This document shows, one piece after another, positions 54,005 to 62,938 of a stretch of 64,000 nucleotides of DNA. Numbering within the stretch: position 1 is the stretch's first letter; every line of letters begins with the position of its first letter. The notes beneath the pieces were generated by a model. That model searched no databases, was not told the DNA's origin, and saw only the letters and a list, made by a program, of their open reading frames with translations. The position numbers were made by a program, and so were the translations under genes. Source of the DNA: Mycolicibacterium crocinum (GTDB lineage Bacteria > Actinomycetota > Actinomycetes > Mycobacteriales > Mycobacteriaceae); the NCBI RefSeq assembly GCF_022370635.2, contig NZ_CP092363.2, positions 62,001 to 126,000 on the forward strand, written 5' to 3'.

Positions 54005-54965
54005 TCGAACCCTCCATAGTCATGTCATCTACTGACGGGACAACGGCTCCATCGTCCAGCACCAGACTGACCAGAGCCGCAACGACCTCGCGGCCTCGCT
54101 CGGCATCACCGGCAATCTCGATCAGACGTGCCCGAAGCGTGGCAACTAGGCTGTAGGCGCTGCTGCGGCCCACGCCAAGTTCGTTCGCGAGTCCACGTGG
54201 GTCGTTAAGGAATCGGATCACTGTGCGGTCCCGGGCGGTCAACGTCGACATCAGTTGGGCGGCAACGTGTTCGTGACTGAGTTGCGTCTCGGCAATCGCA
54301 GCGCTATCAGGACCAGACACTGTCTCTTCAATGACCTCCCAATCAATCTCGGGCGTCACGTCGAAGGCATCATTTGCGTCTAACAAGGATGGGAACCGGT
54401 CGGCGCAGATATCGGTGAGGTCGGTGATATGGAGTCGGCCGGCCGCGGCCAGAACCCGCCGTAACATCTCCTCCAGTTGCCCCGGGCGACCCAATGGCAC
54501 GGGGCCATCGCCCCTCAACTGGGCCAACTCGACCGGCGCGCCGGCCGCGATAGAGCGCAGTTCATCGGGCGCGACCAGCAGATCAATATCGTCGCCATTC
54601 GTGAGGATCCAGTGATGTGCCAGCGCCGATGGCGAGAAGAGATCTGAGCGTTCCAGACGTTTTTCGAGCCGGTTTCGTAGTGCTCCCCACGGGCGCTTAC
54701 GAACTCGGTCGACCAGCCAGTGCTTGACCCATTTGCCGGTGAGACGGTAGGCAGCCGCATCGTCGGGAACCGCGGTGACCGCATTCGCATAGCCGGCACC
54801 CTTTGCTTCGAAAAATTCGTTCACCAAGTCATCGACTTCATCGGCCTCGTCGAGGGCAGGAAATCGCGGCATCTGCTCACGGAACACGCTGCGCATCATC
54901 GCCAAGGCTGCATTGCCGAGGTATCCGAGTGCTAGCGCTTCGTCCCGAATGTGCGTCGCGCTCAT
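53994..54965 (-). CDS. Sigma-70-like factor
   Basis: The 323-residue protein has the outline of a divergent sigma factor. Residues about 35-100 (DEVDDLVNEFFEAKGAGYAN to GKWVKHWLVDRVRKRPWG) resemble region 2, and residues about 240-290 form a region-4 helix-turn-helix (LTARDRTVIRFLNDPRGLAN, ELGVGRSSAYSLVATLRARL). I set the start at the ATG at 54965, which has AGGTGGAG in front; a start at 54989 would overlap the protease gene. A sigma factor inside a defence operon suggests self-controlled expression. Confidence 0.7.
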   Translation of the reverse strand: MSATHIRDEALALGYLGNAALAMMRSVFREQMPRFPALDEADEVDDLVNEFFEAKGAGYANAVTAVPDDAAAYRLTGKWVKHWLVDRVRKRPWGALRNRLEKRLERSDLFSPSALAHHWILTNGDDIDLLVAPDELRSIAAGAPVELAQLRGDGPVPLGRPGQLEEMLRRVLAAAGRLHITDLTDICADRFPSLLDANDAFDVTPEIDWEVIEETVSGPDSAAIAETQLSHEHVAAQLMSTLTARDRTVIRFLNDPRGLANELGVGRSSAYSLVATLRARLIEIAGDAERGREVVAALVSLVLDDGAVVPSVDDMTMEGSNVV

Positions 54966-54979
54966 TCCTATCGCTCCAC

Positions 54980-57358
54980 CTAGTACCAAGTGTTCTGCTG
55001 GGCTCCGCGCAGCCGGACCCGCCCCGCGGCGACCCGCTGGACCGGCCGCAAGGCAGTAAATTGCGCGGCAATGTCGTCGTACAACGTGCCGTTCCCGCCA
55101 GAGTCTGACACCGAGACGAGCATGGCAAAAGGCACCTCGGTCGGCGAACCGTCCAAAGCTCCCGCTCGGCGGGCGACATAGCGCACCTCCAGCCTCGCGC
55201 TATCGAGTTCGCCCGCGGTGAAATTGACTCTGTAATGTCGCAACGTTTCCCACTTGCCCGAGTCGCGCAGATCTGCCTCATTCAAACTTGTTGTGTTCGT
55301 GAGGGTTTTGGCGACCGGTTCCTGACCGGCTTTCCATCCCTCCATCAACAGGGTTCGCGCCTCGGACGAGGCGAGGTCGATTTCCCTGGCTGGCTCGTCG
55401 GATCCCGTCGGCGGAGAAAATCGAAACATGTTGCGGTGCGGACGCAATGTCAGTTCGAGCGAGGCAGAGGTGTACTCGGTGGGCTGGGTCGGCTCCACGG
55501 GTGAGGCATAGGCAAGGGTGACCGACATCTTTGCCGGTCCAGTGAAGTATCGGGGCAGCGGCAATTGGTAGCCCACGATGTCTCCACGCGCGATCTCATC
55601 GACGAACAGCACGTGCACTTGGTCCGGGGTGCATTCCATCGCGTCGGCGAACGACAAAGGCAGCCGCCCAAAGCCGAACTCGTCCTGCCGCTTCTTGAAG
55701 GCGCGATGGCGTTCGGCGAAATGCACTGGGAACGCTCGAAGTACGCTGCTGTTCACCCGAGGTAGCCGCGTTGTGAGGTCCGCAAGTGCGTGAGTGACGA
55801 CCGGCGCGGCAAAGCTCGTGCCCGTCGCCTCCAAAAACGTTCCGTCGGCACACAAGACGTCGAACATCCGGTCATCCACTCCGCCGAACTGAACGCCCAG
55901 CGGCTGGGTCCGATTTCCGGGGCGTCCGGGACCCATTGATGAGTAGGGTGCGCGCGTCCACGGCCGATCGGGAGCGGGCACATCGCAAGCACCGACCGAA
56001 ATCGCGTTGGCCATGTCGGCTGGCACTTGCACTCGATGTAGCCCAGTATCGCGATCTTGGTTTCCGTCATTTCCAGCCGCGACCACGAAGACGATGTCGC
56101 GCTCCCACGCCAATTGATCCAGTTCTGCGGTCCACCGGTTCGGCTCGTTGTCGTCCTCGACAGCTAGAGTCGGTCCCAGACTCAAATTGACCAGCTTGTG
56201 CCGACCCTCGGTCAGAATGTCCTTGATCTGGTCAAGGATCCAGTACCCATCGAGGTCCCCCGGGTCATACGGCGGTGGCATGACCCGAAAGCTCTCCACG
56301 GGCAGAGGTGGCTGCGCCGCCTGATCACCTGAGCGCAACAGTCCGTAAAGTACGGCGCCGGTAACACCGGTGCCATGATCAACATCGTCGGCCTCGATCG
56401 GCTCCGGCGTCAGATCGATCACCGGAATTGGGAACAGCCCAAGCTGATCCGGATCGCGGACGCCGCCGTCGAATACCGCCACAGTCGTGACGTCAGCAAT
56501 GGGGTCCGGAACAGTGGGGGGCCGAATCCGGCTCGCACTGCGCAACCCGAACCGAGGCCGCGGTCGGATAGCGGGCATCGGTCGCAGCGCCCGTAGCGGG
56601 TTGAACCTCGCTAATTGCGGTGCATCCGCGTCCGCCACCCGCACTGGGACGAAAGTCAATCCCCCGACGGTACGAAGAAAGTCGCCGTGCACGGTACCGC
56701 CGTATGATTCCACCAGCGATACCCAGCGATCCAGCGTTGCAGCGTCGATCGCTACGGGCTCGCCGGACCGCACAGCGCGCGGGTGCAGCACTGCCTCATA
56801 GAGAGAGCTCACTTGCTCGCCGATACTCTGCTCGGGATCCACGCGCAGAACGGAACTCACCGCAGGCGAGGCGACTTCCTCGAGGCGTCGAATCTGTTCG
56901 AACGCCTGCTGGGCGCTGCGGCCAGGGCCCGGGGCATCGACAAGTGATTCGAGCCGCTCGAGTGCTGTGTCATCGACTGCAAGGATGAGTCGGCGGGTCC
57001 CGCTCGGCCGAGCTTGCGCCGCTGTGCGCAGGATGCTGGCGTCCGACCTTGAACCCACTGGGACCGCACCGATGTATCCGAGCAGAGCTTCCGGATAGTA
57101 CGTCGGAGCAAGATAATTCGGGAAGAGCTTGGCTTCGATGTAGATGCGGTCCACGGCCCGCAGCTCGTCAGGCAATTCTCGCAATCCGGCACGCGTGGAA
57201 CGGATCTGCGGGAGTAGCCACTCCCGAGCTTGTTCAGAAGTGAATGGGTTGTACTTCGGTCCACCACCCGTTGGGGCGGGCTCGACCTCGAATCGCATCG
57301 CTTCACCATTGAGCAACAGCCGGCGGGCGACTCCGGCTGTCGAACCCGGGGTCGTCAC
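54980..57358 (-). CDS. Subtilisin-like S8 peptidase, IetS-like
   Basis: The 792-residue protein has the S8 catalytic triad D297 (VAVFDGGV), H328 (DVDHGTGVTG) and S515 (EATGTSFAAPVVTH), with the oxyanion Asn N430 (VAAGNDG). An N-terminal part of about 280 residues and a C-terminal beta-rich domain surround it. No signal peptide is seen, so it works in the cytoplasm. The AAA+ gene upstream overlaps it (ATGA), the arrangement of the IetAS defence pair. The ATPase probably unfolds or gates substrates. Confidence 0.88.
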   Translation of the reverse strand: MTTPGSTAGVARRLLLNGEAMRFEVEPAPTGGGPKYNPFTSEQAREWLLPQIRSTRAGLRELPDELRAVDRIYIEAKLFPNYLAPTYYPEALLGYIGAVPVGSRSDASILRTAAQARPSGTRRLILAVDDTALERLESLVDAPGPGRSAQQAFEQIRRLEEVASPAVSSVLRVDPEQSIGEQVSSLYEAVLHPRAVRSGEPVAIDAATLDRWVSLVESYGGTVHGDFLRTVGGLTFVPVRVADADAPQLARFNPLRALRPMPAIRPRPRFGLRSASRIRPPTVPDPIADVTTVAVFDGGVRDPDQLGLFPIPVIDLTPEPIEADDVDHGTGVTGAVLYGLLRSGDQAAQPPLPVESFRVMPPPYDPGDLDGYWILDQIKDILTEGRHKLVNLSLGPTLAVEDDNEPNRWTAELDQLAWERDIVFVVAAGNDGNQDRDTGLHRVQVPADMANAISVGACDVPAPDRPWTRAPYSSMGPGRPGNRTQPLGVQFGGVDDRMFDVLCADGTFLEATGTSFAAPVVTHALADLTTRLPRVNSSVLRAFPVHFAERHRAFKKRQDEFGFGRLPLSFADAMECTPDQVHVLFVDEIARGDIVGYQLPLPRYFTGPAKMSVTLAYASPVEPTQPTEYTSASLELTLRPHRNMFRFSPPTGSDEPAREIDLASSEARTLLMEGWKAGQEPVAKTLTNTTSLNEADLRDSGKWETLRHYRVNFTAGELDSARLEVRYVARRAGALDGSPTEVPFAMLVSVSDSGGNGTLYDDIAAQFTALRPVQRVAAGRVRLRGAQQNTWY

Positions 57359-58512
57359 AGCGCTTCCGTGGCTTGCCGGATACCGCTGGCAACGGTGGGG
57401 TGGCTGACGCCGGCGAGAGTTGCGATGCTCCGATTCGACATCCCTAGCCGATCGTGTGCAACTTGCCAGACCTGGTTACGCGCATCGCTGGTCGGAAACT
57501 GCGTGACGAGTTCTGTCACTACGACGTCCTCCATAGTCCGATTGTTGAGAATTGCCCTGCGCCTGCAGAGATCCCAGAAACGCAGAATGACCGCGTGACT
57601 GTGTCCTTCCCAGATTGTTGCGGCCACGTCCACTACCTCTGCCGAGACGTCCCTGCATTTCAGGTTGGCCAGCAGTGTGCGCCGTTCAGCGCCGCCGGGG
57701 AGCGCAAATTCGATGATGCGATCGAAGCGGCGATCGACGGCTTCATCGAGCAACTGGGGATGGTTCGTTGCGGCGACCAACAGACTCGTCTCCGGCCATC
57801 GATCCAGCTCGACAAGGATCACGTTGACAATGCGCTTCAACTCGCCGATGTCGGTGTCGTCGTCGCGGCGCTTCGCGACCGCGTCGAATTCATCGAGCAG
57901 AAGTACGCACGGGCCCGACTTTGCGAACTGCAGTACCGATCGGATGTTACGGCCGGAACTGCCCAGGTAGCTGGAGACGACCGCAGCGAGATCCAGTGTC
58001 ACCAACGGCAATTCGAGCCGCTGCGCGATCCAACGGGCGGCGAGGGTCTTGCCCACACCCGGTGGGCCCCAAAACAACACGGTCCGGCTCACCGCGACGC
58101 CCGCTCGTGCCAGCTCAGCGCGACGCTCACGCTCTGTCACAATCTCGTGTAGTTGCGCCGCCACAGCGTCATCGACGACCAGTTCGTCGCCGCTCGGGAT
58201 CGCGTCGACGTGGGCCAACGAATGTGTCCCTTCGGCATCCGCCGGGATCGCTCCGCTGTCGAACCGGAGCCCCGCTGTGGGCGCTGCCGCCGATAGAGCG
58301 TCGTGTAGCGCCACACGAAATGCGTCCGCGTCGGGCACCGACGATGGAACGGCCCGCATTAGGCGTCCGGCAAGCTGACGAACACCTGCGGCGTGGCCAC
58401 GCGCGCCCACTCGGACCAGATCCACGAGGGCTCGCTCGAGCCCGTCATCGCCCTGGTAAATCGTCGACTTGGATGGCGCCACGTTTACCACGTTAGCGTG
58501 GATCGGCGACAT
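57355..58512 (-). CDS. AAA+ ATPase, IetA-like
   Basis: The 385-residue ATPase has Walker A GPPGVGKT (149-156), Walker B VLLLDEFDAV (204-212), sensor 1 N250 (VAATNHPQ) and arginine fingers in DRRFDRIIEF (about 260-269). The C-terminal 40 residues look like a helix-turn-helix (NRSIATLAGVSHPTVASGIR). It heads the eight-gene minus-strand operon and is coupled to the subtilisin-like gene. IetA-type ATPases pair with IetS proteases in phage defence. The divergent STAND gene starts 39 to 123 bases away, so both operons share one control region. Confidence 0.88.
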   Translation of the reverse strand: MSPIHANVVNVAPSKSTIYQGDDGLERALVDLVRVGARGHAAGVRQLAGRLMRAVPSSVPDADAFRVALHDALSAAAPTAGLRFDSGAIPADAEGTHSLAHVDAIPSGDELVVDDAVAAQLHEIVTERERRAELARAGVAVSRTVLFWGPPGVGKTLAARWIAQRLELPLVTLDLAAVVSSYLGSSGRNIRSVLQFAKSGPCVLLLDEFDAVAKRRDDDTDIGELKRIVNVILVELDRWPETSLLVAATNHPQLLDEAVDRRFDRIIEFALPGGAERRTLLANLKCRDVSAEVVDVAATIWEGHSHAVILRFWDLCRRRAILNNRTMEDVVVTELVTQFPTSDARNQVWQVAHDRLGMSNRSIATLAGVSHPTVASGIRQATEAL

Positions 58513-58635
58513 TTCCGATAACTGCCGACTATTTCGGCTCCCCGGAATCTCGTGAACTCGCAGCGCAGCGCAACCCTAACCACGCCCGATAGCATGTTAT
58601 CCACGTCAGACACCGTCTCGTCGGAGGAGATGCTC

Positions 58636-60594
58636 GTGGGCTCAGCCGCGGTCTTCATACACGGCATCTTCTCCTCCCAAGACGTATGGCAACCACTGCT
58701 GACTCAGCTGCAACAACTGCCGGACGTCGGCGAGAGATACGCGTTCCCGAAATTCGAGTACAGCTCCAAGAAGGTCGTTGTCAATCGCATGAGGCGCCGC
58801 CCAGACCTGGACGCGCTGGCAGACTGGCTGCGGACATTCTTGGAACACCAGTGCCGCGAACACGACGAGCTGGTGCTGGTCGGCCATAGCCAAGGCGGCC
58901 TTGTCATACAGCGCTTCCTTGCACGCATGCTCGACGACGGGCGCGGACACGATTTACGCCGCATACGCGCTGTGGTCCTACTGGCCTGCCCCAACGATGG
59001 TTCAGACTTCATGATGTCCACGCGGCGGACTATCTTGCGCTCACGCAACGTGCAAGAGCTGCAATTGCGGCCAAACTCCGAACCAGTCAAAGCAGCCCAA
59101 GCACGGGTGCTCAATCAGATAGTGAACGCGCCGTACGATTCAGATAGATTCTGCCGGATACCGTTCCACGTCTTCTACGGCCTCGAAGACGGCGTTGTGC
59201 CGGTGGCCTCGGCCAGAGGACCCTTCGCCGAGCCGCGGGCGCTCCCCGGAGACCACAGCACAATTCTTTCTGCTACCAACCCCACAAGCGCCGTCGCCAC
59301 CGTTGTACGGAACATCCTCGTCGATGCTGTGCGGAAGTCGCTCCCACCCACTGAGGTGACCCCCGACGGCGAGGCGGTGGACGTCGAGAGAGGCCAACTT
59401 GACCTCAGTTCCCGCCATCCCCCAGCCTCGCGACAAGCGACGTCACATCAGGTCGTCGTAGGTGAGATTCCTGGACTGCCACCGGCATTCATCACAAGGA
59501 ACACACTCACTCGGCTCTCGCAGTCCCTGGATCGGAATCCGATCGCCGTCGTGTGTGCCTTGACCGGTATGCGTGGCGTCGGGAAGACGCAACTTGCCGC
59601 CGCCTATGCCCGGTCGAAAATCGTCGAGGGCTGCGGTGTCGTGGGCTGGGTGAACGCCGAAACGGTAGGCGAGATGGTCACCGGACTAGCTCGGATCGCA
59701 GAACGGCTCAATGTCGCAGACCCCAAAGGAGATTCAGCCGAATCAGCCCGGCGGTTGACCGAACACCTGGCGAGCAGACGCGTCGGTGACGCTTTGCTGG
59801 TCTTCGACAACGCCACCGATCCCGATGAATTGAAGAAGTACATTCCACCAGTTGGCACCCGCGTGGTCATCACCAGTACGAGCCGGTCATTCACCGAGCT
59901 TGGAACGCCGATCGACGTGAGCGAATACACCCCGGAAGAGTCAATCGGCTACTTGACTCAGCGAACTGGGCTCGATGACCAGGCGGGCGCGTCGCGCATC
60001 GCCGAAGAACTCGGCCACCTGCCGCTCGCCCTTTCGTCGGCCGCCGCGACCATCAAGGCGCGACGGCTCGACTACGGTGCTTACTTCGCATTGCTGCAAG
60101 AACGGACGGTCGTCGAGATCATGCCCCGCCGCGAAGGAGGCGGCTACCCGCGTTCGATCGCGGCCGCTTTGATGATGAACGTCGATGCGGTGGTGTCCTC
60201 CGACCCGGGTGGCATATGCAGTACCGTCATCGGAACCATTGCCCTTTTGTCGCCCGAAGGTGTACCCCGAACTCTTCTGCGGGGCATCTCAGATTTCACT
60301 CACGCCTCAACCGGAGCCATAGACGATGCGTTAGCCAAATGCGTTGACGGCTCGGTGTTGTCGTGGTCTTTCAGCGGTGACGCGGTGATCATGCACCGAC
60401 TTATGGCGCGGGTGCTCTGGGAACGGTATCGCGCAGATGGGACTTTTTCTTCCCTTGCGTCCGGTGTCTTGGACTTGATCGAACCTGAGCTGTTTGACTC
60501 GTCTGAGGCTTGGAGCCGCAGGAACGAGGGCTCGTGGCTTGTGTCTCACGCCGAAGCGCTCTGGGAGGCACTGCAGGAAGACGACGTGTCGTGA
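58636..60594 (+). CDS. Alpha/beta-hydrolase-NB-ARC STAND protein
   Basis: The protein (652 residues from the GTG at 58636) starts with an alpha/beta hydrolase whose triad is S85 (VGHSQGG), D185 (LEDGVVP) and H207 (GDHSTIL). An NB-ARC ATPase follows with P-loop GMRGVGKT (311-318), Walker B ALLVFDNATDP and the GLPL-type LGHLPLALSS. The C-terminal 150 residues are a winged-helix/ARM-like part and hold no TPRs. I chose the GTG because GGAGGAG precedes it by six bases; an ATG at 58552 is possible. STAND proteins are triggered by phage or stress signals; here a lipase or esterase would be the effector. It overlaps the TPR gene (GTGA). Confidence 0.85.
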   Translation: MGSAAVFIHGIFSSQDVWQPLLTQLQQLPDVGERYAFPKFEYSSKKVVVNRMRRRPDLDALADWLRTFLEHQCREHDELVLVGHSQGGLVIQRFLARMLDDGRGHDLRRIRAVVLLACPNDGSDFMMSTRRTILRSRNVQELQLRPNSEPVKAAQARVLNQIVNAPYDSDRFCRIPFHVFYGLEDGVVPVASARGPFAEPRALPGDHSTILSATNPTSAVATVVRNILVDAVRKSLPPTEVTPDGEAVDVERGQLDLSSRHPPASRQATSHQVVVGEIPGLPPAFITRNTLTRLSQSLDRNPIAVVCALTGMRGVGKTQLAAAYARSKIVEGCGVVGWVNAETVGEMVTGLARIAERLNVADPKGDSAESARRLTEHLASRRVGDALLVFDNATDPDELKKYIPPVGTRVVITSTSRSFTELGTPIDVSEYTPEESIGYLTQRTGLDDQAGASRIAEELGHLPLALSSAAATIKARRLDYGAYFALLQERTVVEIMPRREGGGYPRSIAAALMMNVDAVVSSDPGGICSTVIGTIALLSPEGVPRTLLRGISDFTHASTGAIDDALAKCVDGSVLSWSFSGDAVIMHRLMARVLWERYRADGTFSSLASGVLDLIEPELFDSSEAWSRRNEGSWLVSHAEALWEALQEDDVS

Positions 60595-61796
60595 CCGCAG
60601 CTTCTCAGCGTGCGCTTTCGGCTCGGCAATGGGCCGTCCGCCAGCTGATCGGTGCGGTCGATCTGACCAGCGCTATCAGTCTTGGCGAGCGGGTCGCTGC
60701 TGATACTGCCCGACTCCTAGGCGTCGATCATCCCCAAAGCCTCAGTTCCCGAAGCGATCTCGCGCGGGCGTACGAATTAGCAGGACGCTCGGACGACGCG
60801 ATTTCACTCCACGAATCGGTAGTCGATGACTCTCAGCGCGTCTTGGGAGGTGACGATCCGAGTAGGCTGGCATACCGTAACAACCTCGCTGACGCCCTGG
60901 AGGCTGCGGGCCGCTCCGACGAGGCGATCGCCATGTACGAGGCTGTCCTTTCCGGGCGTATCCGCGTGCTCGGTGGCGATCACCCCGATACCCTGACAAC
61001 GCGCAACAATCTCGCTGATGCGCTCGAATCGGCCGGCCGACTAAGCGATGCGATCGCCATGTACGAGGCGGTGATCGCCGACCGAACACGGCTTCTCGGT
61101 GCCAGCCATCCCGACACACTCATATCCCGTAACAATCTCGCAAGCGCGCATGAATCCGCCGGCATGATCGACGCGGCAGTGACCGAGTTCGAAAAGGTCG
61201 TCACCGACCAGCGGTCAGTAATCGGATTCGACCACCCCGACACCCTCGCCACCCGAAACAACCTGGCCTACGTCTACGAATCCGCGGGCCGCGTCGATGA
61301 GGCCATCTCGTTGTACGAAGATGTCCTCGCTGATCGGATCCGCGTGCTCGGCAGTGATCATCCCGACACCCTCATAACGTGGAATAACCTCGCGCTCGGC
61401 TACTTAACGGCTGGTCGTCTCGACGAGGCCATTACAGCCAACGAGACGCTGCTCGTTGTCCGCGAGCGGGTGCTTGGCGACAGACACCCCGATACCCTGA
61501 CTTCGCGCAACAACGTAGCCGTCGCTTATCAAGCGGCGAGTCGGTTGGACGAGGCCATCGCGATACTGGAACCACTTGTCGGTATCCGCGCCCAGGTCCT
61601 GGGACCCGCCCATCCGCACACCCTCCGCACTCGGCACAACGTCGCTAACGCCTACCGGCTGGCAAAAGCCCCGGCCAAAGCGGTCCCCATGTTCTTGTCG
61701 ACGCTTGCCGACACCGAGCGGGCGCTAGGTTCTGATCACCCCCTGATTGAGACCATTCGGGAGAACCTCGCCCTAGCCGAGGATGCGCTGAATTGA
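60591..61796 (+). CDS. TPR protein, eight 42-residue repeats
   Basis: The 401-residue protein consists of a short N-terminal helix region and eight 42-residue kinesin-light-chain-type TPR repeats, plus a partial ninth. Each begins HPDTL(T/A)xRNNLA and ends RVLG. The start GTG overlaps the stop of the STAND gene, so it should be made in equal amount. In related single-chain STAND proteins such repeats form the C-terminal sensor; here they are a separate chain. It has no enzyme motif. Confidence 0.9.
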   Translation: MTAASQRALSARQWAVRQLIGAVDLTSAISLGERVAADTARLLGVDHPQSLSSRSDLARAYELAGRSDDAISLHESVVDDSQRVLGGDDPSRLAYRNNLADALEAAGRSDEAIAMYEAVLSGRIRVLGGDHPDTLTTRNNLADALESAGRLSDAIAMYEAVIADRTRLLGASHPDTLISRNNLASAHESAGMIDAAVTEFEKVVTDQRSVIGFDHPDTLATRNNLAYVYESAGRVDEAISLYEDVLADRIRVLGSDHPDTLITWNNLALGYLTAGRLDEAITANETLLVVRERVLGDRHPDTLTSRNNVAVAYQAASRLDEAIAILEPLVGIRAQVLGPAHPHTLRTRHNVANAYRLAKAPAKAVPMFLSTLADTERALGSDHPLIETIRENLALAEDALN

Positions 61797-61835
61797 CCGT
61801 GTCGCCAACGCCTCGGGGTCATCATCCTTCGCACG

Positions 61836-62756
61836 GTGCTGCCGAACGCGGATGATGTCGTGTCGAGCGAGCTGATCAAGAGGGCGCTGGCCGCTCGCCA
61901 TTGGGCGGTACGGCATCTACTCGAGGCCGAAAATGCCACCCGAGCAATAGAACTCGGGCAGCGCCTCGTTAAGGATACGGAACGGCTACTCGGCACCCAC
62001 CACCTGGACACTATCGCCGCCCGCAACACCCTCGCCTACGCGTACGAATCAGCGGGTCAGCTCGATGTCGCAATTGCCCTGTTCGAGTCGAACGCAGAGG
62101 AACACCAGCAGCTACTGGGCAGTAATCATCCCCGGACCTTGGCCTCCGTCAACAACCTTGCCTACGCCCATCAATCTGCCGGTCACCTCGACCACGCCGC
62201 GAGCCTTTTCGAATCTGTCCTCGCCGGCCGCACACGAATTCTCGGCAGAACTCATCCCGCTACTCTTCGAAGCCGCAACAATCTCGCCGGCGCCTACATG
62301 GCGGCCGGGAAGGCAGATGAGGCTATCCCGCTGTTCGCATCGATCGCCGCCGACCGTGCGAACGTACTTGGCCCTGACCACCCAGGAACTCTGCGCAGTC
62401 GCAACAACGTCGCCGGAGCCTACCGCGAAGCCGGAAAGCTGGAACAGGCAAGGGCACTCATCGAAGCAGTCGTCGCCGATACGAGCCGAGTGCTGGGCGC
62501 TGAGCACCCTGACACACTGACCGCGCGACACAACCTGGCGGCCGTGCATCGCTCGGCGCACAGAACACAGCACGCCATCGAACTGTTCAAGAGTGTCCTC
62601 GCAGACCGCACCCGACTGCTGGGCCCCGACCACCCCGACACCGTCTCCTCCCAGGAAAACCTTGCCGAGGCTTATGAGTTCCAGAATTCCATCAGCAGAT
62701 CGATCACAGGCATTCAGGAAACTGTCGCCCAGACGCCGGGCATACCTGACACCTAA
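61836..62756 (+). CDS. TPR protein, five 42-residue repeats
   Basis: The 306-residue protein is a paralogue of the previous one. Its start (ALAARHWAVRHLLEAENATR) matches ALSARQWAVRQLIGAVDLTS there. Five 42-residue TPR repeats with HPxTLxSRNNLAxAY signatures and a partial sixth follow. GTG at 61836 is the first start; GTG at 61860 is an alternative. It follows by 39 bases and probably belongs to the same transcript. It may be a second, interchangeable sensor chain for the STAND protein. Confidence 0.88.
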   Translation: MLPNADDVVSSELIKRALAARHWAVRHLLEAENATRAIELGQRLVKDTERLLGTHHLDTIAARNTLAYAYESAGQLDVAIALFESNAEEHQQLLGSNHPRTLASVNNLAYAHQSAGHLDHAASLFESVLAGRTRILGRTHPATLRSRNNLAGAYMAAGKADEAIPLFASIAADRANVLGPDHPGTLRSRNNVAGAYREAGKLEQARALIEAVVADTSRVLGAEHPDTLTARHNLAAVHRSAHRTQHAIELFKSVLADRTRLLGPDHPDTVSSQENLAEAYEFQNSISRSITGIQETVAQTPGIPDT

Positions 62757-62892
62757 GTGACCCAGCCTGAGACGATCCACCACTCCCCCTCGCGCCGAAC
62801 GGCTAGACGGAAGCCGCTGAAGCGATCGTTCCCTGCACGCCCAACCCGGCTGAAGGGCACTTCCCCGCTCGGCCTGCAGACGACACGCGAGC

Positions 62893-62920
62893 TTCATGGA
62901 TAACATTCGTTATCCACGAA
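62893..62920. repeat. dif-like palindrome, copy 3
   Basis: The 28 bases start TTCATGGATAAC, have the centre ATTC and end GTTATCCACGAA, with 11 of 12 arm positions paired. It is nearly identical in both arms to copy 1 at 45708 and lies 18 bases before the recombinase start, so it is a likely att site and may also overlap the recombinase promoter. Confidence 0.75.
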
Positions 62921-62938
62921 CTAAGCTAGGCTAACGGT

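Noticed and set aside
58585..58600. Further dif-like copy (GTTATCCACG near 58590)
   Set aside because: Only one arm is present, with no partner arm at the proper distance.
62112..62906. Minus-strand frame opposite the second TPR gene
   Set aside because: The plus strand encodes clean 42-residue repeats; the reverse frame has no motif.
62921..62938. IdeR box upstream of the recombinase (TAAGCTAGGCTAACGG)
   Set aside because: Only about 13 of 19 positions match, and the right half-site is absent; a -10 element is as likely.
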